Below are positions 51,637-59,939 of a DNA stretch of 64,000 bases, in pieces. A program made the translations under genes and the position numbers. How positions within the stretch are numbered: the stretch's first letter is position 1; the number at the start of each line of letters is the position of its first letter. The notes beneath the pieces were generated by a model. That model searched no databases and was not told the origin of the DNA. It saw only the letters and a program-made list of their open reading frames with translations. Source of the stretch: UBA2589 sp965223235 (GTDB lineage Bacteria; Gemmatimonadota; Gemmatimonadetes; Longimicrobiales; Gaopeijiaceae); assembly GCA_965223235.1 (NCBI GenBank), contig CBDCVV010000022.1, positions 682,001 to 746,000 on the forward strand, in the 5' to 3' direction.

Positions 51637-52010
51637 TCCCCCTCCCCTCCCAATCTCACGTCCAAGAGCGCGCGGATTCTCTCCAGCTGCTCCTCTGTCA
51701 GTTCCTGGTCCGAGACCAGGTGGGTCAGCAACGTCTCGGTCGAGCCCGCGAAGAGCTTCCGAGTGATCCGATCCACGGCACTGACCCTCGCCTCACCCCG
51801 TGGTACGAGCGCGTGATATCGATACGCCCGACCCTCGGCTTCGTGACGGACGTGTCCCTTCTCTTCGAGCGTCCGCAGGATGGTGAGCACCGTGGTATAG
51901 GCCAACTCGTCAGGTAGTCTCTCGCGGACTTCAGCGACGGTGGAGGGCCCATGCTCCCAGAGCACGCCCATGAGATCCAACTCTCGGTCGGTGAAAACGA
52001 CATTCCCCAT
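51633..52010 (-). CDS. BlaI/MecI-family repressor
   Basis: 125 residues. The ATG at 52010 has a GAGGAG site; longer upstream frames run through the operator. Winged helix: FTDRELDLMGVLWEHGPSTV, AEVRERLPDELAYTTVLTIL, RTLEEKGHVRHEAEGRAYRY. The C-terminal dimerisation region is VSDQELTEEQLERIRALLDV. Paired with the sensor-less M56 peptidase, it is predicted to repress its own genes and the divergent DUF5916 gene through the operators at 52053-52069 and 52165-52180. Confidence 0.92.
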   Translation of the reverse strand: MGNVVFTDRELDLMGVLWEHGPSTVAEVRERLPDELAYTTVLTILRTLEEKGHVRHEAEGRAYRYHALVPRGEARVSAVDRITRKLFAGSTETLLTHLVSDQELTEEQLERIRALLDVRLGGEGE

Positions 52011-52052
52011 CTGACACTCCTCGTGACGAAGTGCACTCCGCTGACACGTCTG

Positions 52053-52069
52053 ACTACGATGATCGTAGT
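52053..52069. promoter_or_regulatory. Candidate BlaI operator upstream of the blaI-like gene
   Basis: ACTACGA-TGA-TCGTAGT is a perfect inverted repeat with 7-bp arms, 43 bp before the repressor start. ACTAC/GTAGT arms are the BlaI/MecI operator half-sites, but the spacing is 7 bp rather than the classic 4-6. Confidence 0.65.
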
Positions 52070-52155
52070 AGAAGGTGGCCGCTGAGGGACCTCGCGTCAA
52101 CGAGAGTTGTAGTAGCATGAGCACCACCCCAGCGGTTGTCCCCGTCCCGTAAGGG

Positions 52156-52184
52156 TTGACGGTCTACTATTATTCTAGTATTAG
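52156..52184 (+). promoter_or_regulatory. Candidate sigma70-like promoter of the DUF5916 gene
   Basis: TTGACG (52156-52161) and TATTAG (52179-52184) are separated by 17 bp. The BlaI-type site at 52165-52180 lies across the spacer and touches the -10 box, so repressor binding would block polymerase. Confidence 0.5.
52165..52180. promoter_or_regulatory. Candidate BlaI operator in the DUF5916 promoter
   Basis: TACTA-TTATTC-TAGTA has the TACTA-N6-TAGTA layout of staphylococcal BlaI/MecI boxes (TACTACATATGTAGTA). A wider inverted repeat, TCTACTAT (52163-52170) and ATAGTAGA (52189-52196), surrounds it. Confidence 0.7.
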
Positions 52185-52250
52185 ATCCATAGTAGATCGA
52201 GCGCAGGAGCTTCCGTTTCCTCAGGTGAGGGCGGAGCCTGCCGCGGATTT

Positions 52251-52260
52251 GGGGGGGGGG
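52251..52260 (+). repeat. Run of ten G residues in the ribosome-binding region
   Basis: Ten consecutive Gs lie 6 bp before the ATG at 52267. They probably act as, or next to, the Shine-Dalgarno site. Homopolymers of this length are prone to slippage. Confidence 0.7.
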
Positions 52261-52266
52261 ACGGGG

Positions 52267-54630
52267 ATGATGTGGCGACGACCTGGGTTCATGGTAGGCT
52301 CCGCATTCGCGGGTGCCATTGCACTGAGTATGACGGCTCTCGGCGTGGCCGACGTGGAAGCCCAGAAGGTGCAAGACCAAGCGGGCGCAACGGGAGCTAC
52401 GGAGCCGAGTGCCGCGAGTCGGACCTCGGACGGCCGGCTGCACTTCGTCGTCGATGCGACCGTTGGCGAGATCCACATCGACGGGGTGCTCGACGACGCG
52501 GGATGGGCATCCGCGACCTCGATCCCGATCGCTTGGGAGGTGGATCCGGCTGAGAACGGTCCTGCACCGGTGGCGACCGACTGCCAGCTGACCTTCGACG
52601 AAGAGCACCTCTTTCTCGGCTGTCGCGCGTCCGACCCCGATCCGTCGTCGATTCGAGCCTACGTCACGGACCGCGACCGGATCGACGGCCACGATCGCAT
52701 TGTGCTCACGCTCGATCCCTTCAACGACCAGCGACGCGCCTTTCAGTTTGGGGTGTCCCCTCTGGGCGTTCAGAGTGATGCGGTCTACGCTCGGCAGGCG
52801 ACCGGGAACCCCCAGATGCCGATGGCCACACCGGTCGACCCCTCTTGGGACGCGATCTGGCAATCCGCTGGCTCTCTGACCGACGACGGCTTTGTCATCG
52901 AAGCCGCCATCCCGTTCAGTTCGCTCCGCTTTCCGGCGAGCGTCGACCCTGAGGGCTGGGGCTTGTACCTGACGCGTTGGTGGCCTCGATCATCGATGGT
53001 CGAGATGCGAAGCGCGGAGTGGGACCGAGCGGACTCGTGCATCCTCTGTCAGGCGAACGTCGCCACAGGAATCGACGGTGGCTCGCCCACACTCAACGTG
53101 CAGCTGACGCCCGCGGTCACCGGCGGTCGAACCGAGTCGCGCAACGGGCCCGTCCCTTCCCCGCTTGAGGCCGGCCCCCTCCGTCGTGAGTTCGGGGTCG
53201 ATGGAATGTGGGGGATCACCTCCGACCTCACGATGAACCTCACGGCCAATCCCGACTTCTCACAGGTCGAGGCGGATGTCGCTCAGCTCGACGTGAACAA
53301 CCGATTCGCTCTCTTCTTTCCAGAGAAACGACCGTTCTTCATGGAGGGTGCCGACTTCTTCGGGACCCCCCTCCAGGCGGTCTTCACCCGTTCGATCGTC
53401 GAGCCTACGGTGGGCGGGAAGCTGACCGGCAAGTTGGGTAGCAACGCGGTCGGTGTCTTGGCTGCTCAAGACCGGAGCAACCGCGTACTGCTACCCGGGA
53501 GCCAGTTCTCTCGCTCAGCCGAGTTGGCGGGGAACGCGGTCACGGCGGTGGGACGCTTTCGACGAGACTTCGGGAACGCCTCGACGGTCGGTGCGCTCTA
53601 CTCCGGGAGAGAGGGCGAGGGGTACTACAACCGAGTCGGTGGAGCAGATGCGTTTTACCAGCCCCTCCCCTCCGTCACCGTTCGCGCTCAGCTACTCGCG
53701 TCGACCACGCGGTACCCGGACGCCTTCGCCGCCGATCACGACCAACCGAGTGGGGCGTTCACCGGCCGCGCGGCGGAGATGCGGGCGTCGTGGGAGTCTC
53801 GTGGTTGGACCGCCCGCGCGAACGCGAGGGACATCTCAGAGGGATTTCGGGCCGACGCCGGATTCATGCCCCAGACGGGAGTTCAGGATGGGTCCGTCGC
53901 GCTGACGCGTAGGTGGTGGGGCGGTCGAGACCGGTGGTACAACCAATTCCGCCTCGAAGCGGGAACCTGGATGGTTCGTGACCAGGCCGGACAGCAGATC
54001 CATGGAGGTATGTGGACGGGGCTCACCTACATCGGTCCCGGCCAAACCGTGATTGGCGTGTGGCCGAACCTCTTTCAGAAGGAACACTTCGCCGGGTCGA
54101 CGTACGAAGGGCTCAACCTGCTATGGCTGAACGCGAGCACGGCCCCCACCGGATCGCTCTCCCTCGCGCTGAACGGCTTTGTTGGAGACATGGTCGACTA
54201 TGAGAACCAACGCCTCGGTTTCCAGAAGCAGTTCGCACCTCGCCTGAACGCCCAACTCGGCCGCAAAACCGAGCTCGGGCTCCAACATACGTGGCAACGA
54301 CTCACCTACGGCGGAGACGAAGTCTTCACCGCACACCTCGCTCAGCTGAGGGGCGTGTACAACTTCAGCGCCCGCTCTTTCGTCCGGGCGATCGTCCAGT
54401 ACCGGCGCACGAATCGGAACGTCGCTGCATACAACGATCCTGTGGATGAGCGCGATGAAGGCCTCTTCGGACAGTTCCTGTACGCCTACAAGGTCAATCC
54501 ACAAACCGTCTTCTACCTGGGTTGGTCGCAAGACGGCGACGGCCGAATCGACCCCCTTGGCGAAGCCACCGCGCTCTCGACGCGCGGCCGCACGCTGTTC
54601 GTGAAGCTAGGGTATGCCTGGCGTCCCTGA
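52267..54630 (+). CDS. DUF5916 outer-membrane protein with CBM9-like domain
   Basis: 787 residues from the ATG at 52267, with a second ATG at 52270. The signal peptide ends ADVEAQ. An N-terminal carbohydrate-binding (CBM9-like) domain (IHIDGVLDDAGWASATSIPI, about 65-260) is followed by the DUF5916 barrel: MNLTANPDFSQVEADVAQLD, VNNRFALFFPEKRPFFMEGA, DFFGTPLQAVFTRSI, and a long run of alternating strands ending TLFVKLGYAWRP with a terminal aromatic. Probably an outer-membrane channel or sugar-related receptor. The BlaI-type operator in front of it suggests control by the divergent repressor. Confidence 0.87.
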   Translation: MMWRRPGFMVGSAFAGAIALSMTALGVADVEAQKVQDQAGATGATEPSAASRTSDGRLHFVVDATVGEIHIDGVLDDAGWASATSIPIAWEVDPAENGPAPVATDCQLTFDEEHLFLGCRASDPDPSSIRAYVTDRDRIDGHDRIVLTLDPFNDQRRAFQFGVSPLGVQSDAVYARQATGNPQMPMATPVDPSWDAIWQSAGSLTDDGFVIEAAIPFSSLRFPASVDPEGWGLYLTRWWPRSSMVEMRSAEWDRADSCILCQANVATGIDGGSPTLNVQLTPAVTGGRTESRNGPVPSPLEAGPLRREFGVDGMWGITSDLTMNLTANPDFSQVEADVAQLDVNNRFALFFPEKRPFFMEGADFFGTPLQAVFTRSIVEPTVGGKLTGKLGSNAVGVLAAQDRSNRVLLPGSQFSRSAELAGNAVTAVGRFRRDFGNASTVGALYSGREGEGYYNRVGGADAFYQPLPSVTVRAQLLASTTRYPDAFAADHDQPSGAFTGRAAEMRASWESRGWTARANARDISEGFRADAGFMPQTGVQDGSVALTRRWWGGRDRWYNQFRLEAGTWMVRDQAGQQIHGGMWTGLTYIGPGQTVIGVWPNLFQKEHFAGSTYEGLNLLWLNASTAPTGSLSLALNGFVGDMVDYENQRLGFQKQFAPRLNAQLGRKTELGLQHTWQRLTYGGDEVFTAHLAQLRGVYNFSARSFVRAIVQYRRTNRNVAAYNDPVDERDEGLFGQFLYAYKVNPQTVFYLGWSQDGDGRIDPLGEATALSTRGRTLFVKLGYAWRP

Positions 54631-55299
54631 CTTCGTCGCGACGATCACGCCAATGGGGCCGTCGTTCCACACACGCTCGGCTTGGAAGCCGACGGTGACG
54701 AGGGCATCGAGCTCCGCTTCGACAGGGAAGTACGTGTCCTCTGCGGCCCACTCCTCGAAGTGCTCCCAAGCGCGCTCCTCGGGGATTCCTTCACCCACCT
54801 GGTGGCGCGCCCAATGTTCGAAGAGTGGACGCCGAGCATCGGCGTCCACAGGCATACAGCAGTCTGCGTTCACGAAGACCCCGTTCGTCTCCAGCGCCTC
54901 GTGAATCCTCGCGAAGAGCTCGACCTTCTCGTCGAAGTCGGAGATGTGGTGAAGCGCTAGCGAAGCACACACGGCGCCACAGCGAGGTAGCTCTTCGGCA
55001 AAGGAGCGCAGCGTGGGTCTGGCCCTGGACCCGAACGCCGCGACGCGAGAGCGGGCACGCGCCAGCATCTCCGGATCGATGTCGAGCATCTCGACGCGGG
55101 CCCCCGGTACCTGCTCGAGAATCGCCGCCGAAAGCGCTCCGGTGCCGCACCCCAGATCGACGACCACAGTCGGCTCACTCGCGGCTACCGCTCGGGCCGC
55201 GACGCGCAGCATTTTCTCGTAGCCGGGAATCCACCGACGAATGGCTGCATCGTACGCCTCGACGTCGACGCGCAGGTGATTCCGGACCGAGTGGGACAT
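54607..55299 (-). CDS. SAM-dependent class I methyltransferase
   Basis: 230 residues from the ATG at 55299; longer starts are possible to 55344. AdoMet fold: VVVDLGCGTGALSAAILEQV (motif I), RVEMLDIDPEMLARARSRVA (motif II), and CASLALHHISDFDEKVELFA. The substrate is unknown. The last 24 bases overlap the 3' end of the convergent DUF5916 gene. Confidence 0.9.
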   Translation of the reverse strand: MSHSVRNHLRVDVEAYDAAIRRWIPGYEKMLRVAARAVAASEPTVVVDLGCGTGALSAAILEQVPGARVEMLDIDPEMLARARSRVAAFGSRARPTLRSFAEELPRCGAVCASLALHHISDFDEKVELFARIHEALETNGVFVNADCCMPVDADARRPLFEHWARHQVGEGIPEERAWEHFEEWAAEDTYFPVEAELDALVTVGFQAERVWNDGPIGVIVATKSGTPGIP

Positions 55300-55406
55300 G
55301 CGAGAGTCTGGTTTGGGCGCTCGCCTGTTGTCAAAGTCGGGCAACGCCCCTAGCCTCGGAACGCCCAGTCGGGGCGCGCACAGTCGACCGTGGAGATACG
55401 TCCACC

Positions 55407-58139
55407 ATGAAGCTTCTTCGTCCGTACTCGATCGCCGTCTTAACGATGGTCTCCCTCGCGGCCCCCAACCCCGCGGCGACCCAGTCCCTCACCGAAGCGG
55501 CTCTAGCCAACCTCGAGTATCGGGAGCTCGGTCCCACGCGCCAGAGCGGACGGTTCGTAGACATCGCGGTCCCGTCGGACGACCCGCACACCTTCTACAT
55601 CGCCACGGCCTCGGGGCATCTGTGGAAGACGACGAACCGAGGGATCACCTTCGACGTCCTCTTCGAAGATCAGCCGGACATCTTCTCGATCGGTGCGATC
55701 GCGGTCGCGCCGTCCGATTCCGACATCCTCTACCTCGGCTCGGGTGAGGCGAACAACTCTCGCTCGTCGTACTGGGGCAACGGAGTCTACAAGTCGACGG
55801 ACGCGGGGGAGACGTGGACGAACGTGGGGCTTCCGATGTCTCAGCACATCGGGCGCATCGTGGTTCATCCCACGAACCCGGACATCGTCTATGTCGCCGC
55901 TCTGGGTCCGCTCTACTCGGAAGGCGGAGAGCGCGGACTGTATAAGACGACGAACGGTGGGCGTTCGTGGGAGCGCGTGCTCCACCACCAGGCCGAAGGT
56001 CGGGATATCGGTGTCGTAGACGCCGTCATGGATCCGCGCGACCCCAACACGCTGTACGCCGCGACCTACGACAAAGTGCGCCTGCCCTACACCTTCGATC
56101 TCGGTGGGCCTGGAAGCCGGCTCTTCAAGACCACCGATGGTGGTGAGAACTGGATGCAGATCGGGCTGGGTCTCCCCGAGGGGATGCTCGGCCGCATCGG
56201 CGTCGATGTGTACGAACGGGACTCCAACATCCTGTACGTGACCGTCGAGAACGCGAACAAAGAAGACATGTCCGAAGAGGATCGGCGGGGCGAGCTCCTC
56301 CGGCACGAATCGAGTCGCGGCATGATCGGGGGCGAAGTCTACCGCTCGGACGACGCGGGCCTCACTTGGTCCAAAGTGAGCCCCGACGGGCAATCGATCG
56401 GCGGTGCGCCGGCGTACTACTACGGCCAGATCATCATCGACCCGAACGACTCCGACGTCGTCCACGTGCTCTCGGCCGCTTCTTGGGGCACGTACGACGG
56501 CGGCGAGAACTGGGAGCGCCGTCCCTTCGGCTTCGGGGGTGACGACCACGCGCTGTGGATCAACCCGAACGACTCCCGCCACATCATTCTCGGGTACGAC
56601 CACGGGATGGGTATCTCGTACGATGCGGGTGAGAACTGGTATCACCCGGACTTTCAAAGTCTCGCCCAGTTCTACGCGGTCGGCGTCGATAACTCGTACC
56701 CGTACCGGGTCGCCGGGGGATTGCAGGACAACGGCTCCCACATGGCGTACCACACGAACCCTGCCGGCGGACCGGTCTACTTCGAGCAGTGGGAGCGGGT
56801 CGGGGGCGGCGACGGTATGTACAACGAGTTCGACTGGTGCGAGAACCGCTACCTCTACAACGAGTCGCAGTTCGGTCCGATCCGTAGGACCGACCTACTC
56901 ACCGGGGAAACGAAAGGGATCCGACACGACGATCCCGACATGCGGTACAACTGGAACGCCCCGATCCTAGTGTCCCCGCACGATTGCGACGTGATCTACC
57001 ACGCCGGAAACATGCTGCTTCGCTCCGAATTCCGTGGAGAGGCTTGGGAGGTGATCAGCCCCGACTTGTCGAAGGCCGACCCGGCAACACTGACCACCGG
57101 AAAGGGCGGCGACGGCAACATCCAGTACGGGACGATCACGACGATCGATGAGTCGCCCCTGCGGGCCGGCGTCATCTGGGCAGGGACCGACGACGGGAAC
57201 GTCCAACTCACACGGGACGGCGGCGCGACGTGGACGCTTCTCAACGACAACATTCCGGACAACCCGGAGTACTGGGTGAGCCGGGTAGAGGCGTCCCATC
57301 ACGACCTGGGCACCGCATACGTCACGTACACGGGATACCGTCGTGACGACTTCCGACCCTTCGTCTACAAGACGACGGACTTCGGCGCATCGTGGACGGA
57401 CATCACGGCGAACCTACCCGACGGGCCGGTGAACGTGATCCGGGAGCACCATCGCAACCCAGACCTCCTCTTCGTCGGCACGGAGTTCCAGGTGTGGGTC
57501 TCCATCAACGGAGGCGACTCGTGGACCAGCATGAAGCTGGATATGCCGACGAATCCGGTCCACGACATGAAGATCCAAGAGCGCGACGACGACCTCGTAG
57601 TTGCGACGCATGGACGCGGGATCTACATCGCCGACATCGCGCCGCTCGTCGAGCTGACGCCGTCGGTGATCGCTCAGGATGCGTACCTCTTCACCCCGGA
57701 GCCCGAGGTGCGCTGGCAGGGCGCTGATCGGACAAACTACGCGTCATCGAACTTCGCCGGCGAAAGCGAGGCACCCGGGGCGTCGCTCTACTACTGGCTG
57801 GACGACGCCGCCGAAGTGACGATGACGATCTACCAGGGCCAACTCCCGATCACGGTGATCGAGGACGAGGGGAGCGCCGGGATCAACGTCGTCCAGTGGA
57901 ATCTAGAGAAGCGAATCGAGCGCTCGTCGGAAGAGCGTGAAGCACTTCGCGAGCAGCGAGGCGCGGGCGGCGGCGGTGGAGGCTTCCGTCGCGGCGGCCC
58001 GTCGGCGGCCGACCGGCTCCGCTTCGCCATCAGCGACGCGCCTCCGGGGGAGTACCGGGTCGTCCTGACTGTAGACGGTCGCGACTACGAGTCGTCCGTC
58101 GAGGTAGTCAAAGACGAGTGGTGGATGGAGCGACGCTGA
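55407..58139 (+). CDS. Large secreted sortilin/BNR-repeat beta-propeller protein
   Basis: 910 residues from the ATG at 55407. The signal peptide ends PNPAATQ. Blades carry the sortilin/BNR signature repeatedly: LWKTTNRGITFDVL, VYKSTDAGETWTNV, LYKTTNGGRSWERV, LFKTTDGGENWMQI, VYRSDDAGLTWSKV, VYKTTDFGASWTDI and SINGGDSWTSM. A C-terminal region (YYWLDDAAEVTMTIYQGQLP, then a Gly-rich GAGGGGGGFRRG stretch) precedes the closing PPGEYRVVLTVDGRDY beta domain. It is paralogous in layout to the 19419 gene and is probably cell-surface or exported. Confidence 0.87.
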   Translation: MKLLRPYSIAVLTMVSLAAPNPAATQSLTEAALANLEYRELGPTRQSGRFVDIAVPSDDPHTFYIATASGHLWKTTNRGITFDVLFEDQPDIFSIGAIAVAPSDSDILYLGSGEANNSRSSYWGNGVYKSTDAGETWTNVGLPMSQHIGRIVVHPTNPDIVYVAALGPLYSEGGERGLYKTTNGGRSWERVLHHQAEGRDIGVVDAVMDPRDPNTLYAATYDKVRLPYTFDLGGPGSRLFKTTDGGENWMQIGLGLPEGMLGRIGVDVYERDSNILYVTVENANKEDMSEEDRRGELLRHESSRGMIGGEVYRSDDAGLTWSKVSPDGQSIGGAPAYYYGQIIIDPNDSDVVHVLSAASWGTYDGGENWERRPFGFGGDDHALWINPNDSRHIILGYDHGMGISYDAGENWYHPDFQSLAQFYAVGVDNSYPYRVAGGLQDNGSHMAYHTNPAGGPVYFEQWERVGGGDGMYNEFDWCENRYLYNESQFGPIRRTDLLTGETKGIRHDDPDMRYNWNAPILVSPHDCDVIYHAGNMLLRSEFRGEAWEVISPDLSKADPATLTTGKGGDGNIQYGTITTIDESPLRAGVIWAGTDDGNVQLTRDGGATWTLLNDNIPDNPEYWVSRVEASHHDLGTAYVTYTGYRRDDFRPFVYKTTDFGASWTDITANLPDGPVNVIREHHRNPDLLFVGTEFQVWVSINGGDSWTSMKLDMPTNPVHDMKIQERDDDLVVATHGRGIYIADIAPLVELTPSVIAQDAYLFTPEPEVRWQGADRTNYASSNFAGESEAPGASLYYWLDDAAEVTMTIYQGQLPITVIEDEGSAGINVVQWNLEKRIERSSEEREALREQRGAGGGGGGFRRGGPSAADRLRFAISDAPPGEYRVVLTVDGRDYESSVEVVKDEWWMERR

Positions 58140-58143
58140 TCGC

Positions 58144-59925
58144 TCAGTTCGCCTCACCACTGTCGCACGCCGCAACCCTGGCCGTCACCAAGTCACGCTG
58201 ACTGGAGTCGATGCCGATCTGGTCTCCGAGGTAGTCGCCACTGCCTCCGAAGCCCAGGTCGGCCATCGATGACCCGTATGTCGCGCCGATCGTGGCCCAG
58301 ACAGCGCACGGGACCTCGATGACCTCGTCGGTCTGGTCGAGAGAGCCAGAGCCGTCGAGGTCGTAGTGACTCATGAGCGTCGACTGAACGATCGTCGCCC
58401 AGCGCACGGACCCGGCCGGGGCCCCTGCGGCGCCCCTCGCGATGCGCGAAGCCGTGAGGAGGTCGAGAAACTCCTTCAGGTCGGGGGCGATCTGCACCGC
58501 CTCGACTTCAGCAGACCGTGTGGCGGCCTGCACGCATCCGTTGGCCCGCGACAGCACTTCCTCTCGCTGACTCGGCGCTACGCCGATGTGGTCGCCCACA
58601 TAGACATCACCGGCCAAGAAGCCCAAGCCGTAGCCATACTCGGGATGGGTCGCGGCCATCGACTGCCACACATCGCACGGGATGCTCCGAATCTCGACGG
58701 CAAGGTCGAGAGCACCGGAGGCGTCACGGTCGAACCGGTTGAGCAAGATCTCCCGCACTTGCGACGCCCACTCTTCGGCCGATGTCCCTAGACGCCCCGC
58801 GTTCTGGAGAATCTCGCCAGCGGCCTCGAGTCGGACGAAGCGCTCCACCGCCTCGGGAAGGTCGGAGGAAGTCGTGGGCTCGCCGATTGTGGCGGGGTCG
58901 GTCGCAACGGGCACCTCACCTCGGAGGCACGCAGAAGCCCTCCGGTACGCCGCGTCGCGTACATTATCCGCGATCTCGAAGACGACGTGCCCGACGTACG
59001 GTTCCCGTCCACCATCGAAGCCGAAGCGGGTGAGGAAGTTCGGGAAGGCATCTTCGAGGGCCAGCCAGACGGCACACCCCGGGCCATCGATCTCGCCGGC
59101 ACGGTCGATCTGGCCCGAGCGATCGTAGTCGAACGACCCGAGCAAGACGGTTCGCGCAGCCAAGAGGCGCATCTGCTCGTTCGGGAGCTGGGTCATCCCC
59201 TGCAACGCCCGATCGACGGTGACGACGCCTTGGCCTTGAGAGGCCAGGGAGAGACCGGTCCCGACCACGTTCTCACCGGGCACGTACCCGACCTCGCGCA
59301 ACATATCCAGCACCGCTGCGACCGCGGTGTCGGCCACGAACTCCGGCCGCGGCGTGTACGTCATCGACGACCGATTGTAGTCCCACAGCTGGAAGGTGAA
59401 GCCGATGGAGTCGCGTTGGAACAAGAGCGAGACCGGAAGGTCGCGATAGCTCCGCTCCACAGCTTCGACGAGGTCGTACAGCAACGCACCTTCAGCCAGA
59501 CGCTCCTCGTCGTTCTCACTCCCAATGAGCGAAGCCAGAGCGTTGGACGACATATTCCCGGAGTCCATCCGATACTCGACGTCGGGCGCCCAACGGCTCA
59601 TCACGTTCTGGACCGTGTCCGGAATGAACTCCGGAATCACGAACGCCTCGACCGAGGGGTACACGATCATCACGTCGTCGGGCCCGAAGCCGTTCTGAGT
59701 GACATCGATCACCTGGACCCGCGTCGGCGGCTGGAGCGGCAGGAGAAAGAGCTCGAAGACCAAGAATTCGATCGTGGCAGAGTCGGTCAGCTGCACGACG
59801 GGTCGAGTGACCTGCGTGAAGTCGACGTCCTCGACCAGCTGAGCACGTGTCTGGAGTGGGCTCGCTGCGGTGGCCAACACGAGCCCCGCGACGAGGGCCC
59901 AAGCCGATATCCGCAAACCGTCCAC
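58144..59925 (-). CDS. Unrecognised secreted protein with three EF-hand-like repeats
   Basis: 593 residues from the GTG at 59925. The signal peptide ends LQTRAQ. Residues about 30-255 have no recognised family. Then a unit is repeated three times, about 123-133 residues apart. Each unit has a calcium-loop-like motif (DYDRSGQIDRAGE at 266, DRDASGALDLAVE at 399, DLDGSGSLDQTDE at 522; Glu is at loop position 13 rather than 12), then C-x-VW (Cys284, Cys417, Cys540), a GFGG or GFLAG turn, Y-[VL]-G-[DH], and a closing A-x-C (Cys343, Cys464, Cys587). It is the last gene of the ExbD/TPR operon. Confidence 0.7.
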   Translation of the reverse strand: MDGLRISAWALVAGLVLATAASPLQTRAQLVEDVDFTQVTRPVVQLTDSATIEFLVFELFLLPLQPPTRVQVIDVTQNGFGPDDVMIVYPSVEAFVIPEFIPDTVQNVMSRWAPDVEYRMDSGNMSSNALASLIGSENDEERLAEGALLYDLVEAVERSYRDLPVSLLFQRDSIGFTFQLWDYNRSSMTYTPRPEFVADTAVAAVLDMLREVGYVPGENVVGTGLSLASQGQGVVTVDRALQGMTQLPNEQMRLLAARTVLLGSFDYDRSGQIDRAGEIDGPGCAVWLALEDAFPNFLTRFGFDGGREPYVGHVVFEIADNVRDAAYRRASACLRGEVPVATDPATIGEPTTSSDLPEAVERFVRLEAAGEILQNAGRLGTSAEEWASQVREILLNRFDRDASGALDLAVEIRSIPCDVWQSMAATHPEYGYGLGFLAGDVYVGDHIGVAPSQREEVLSRANGCVQAATRSAEVEAVQIAPDLKEFLDLLTASRIARGAAGAPAGSVRWATIVQSTLMSHYDLDGSGSLDQTDEVIEVPCAVWATIGATYGSSMADLGFGGSGDYLGDQIGIDSSQRDLVTARVAACDSGEAN

Positions 59926-59939
59926 TCTCCCGCGCCTCC

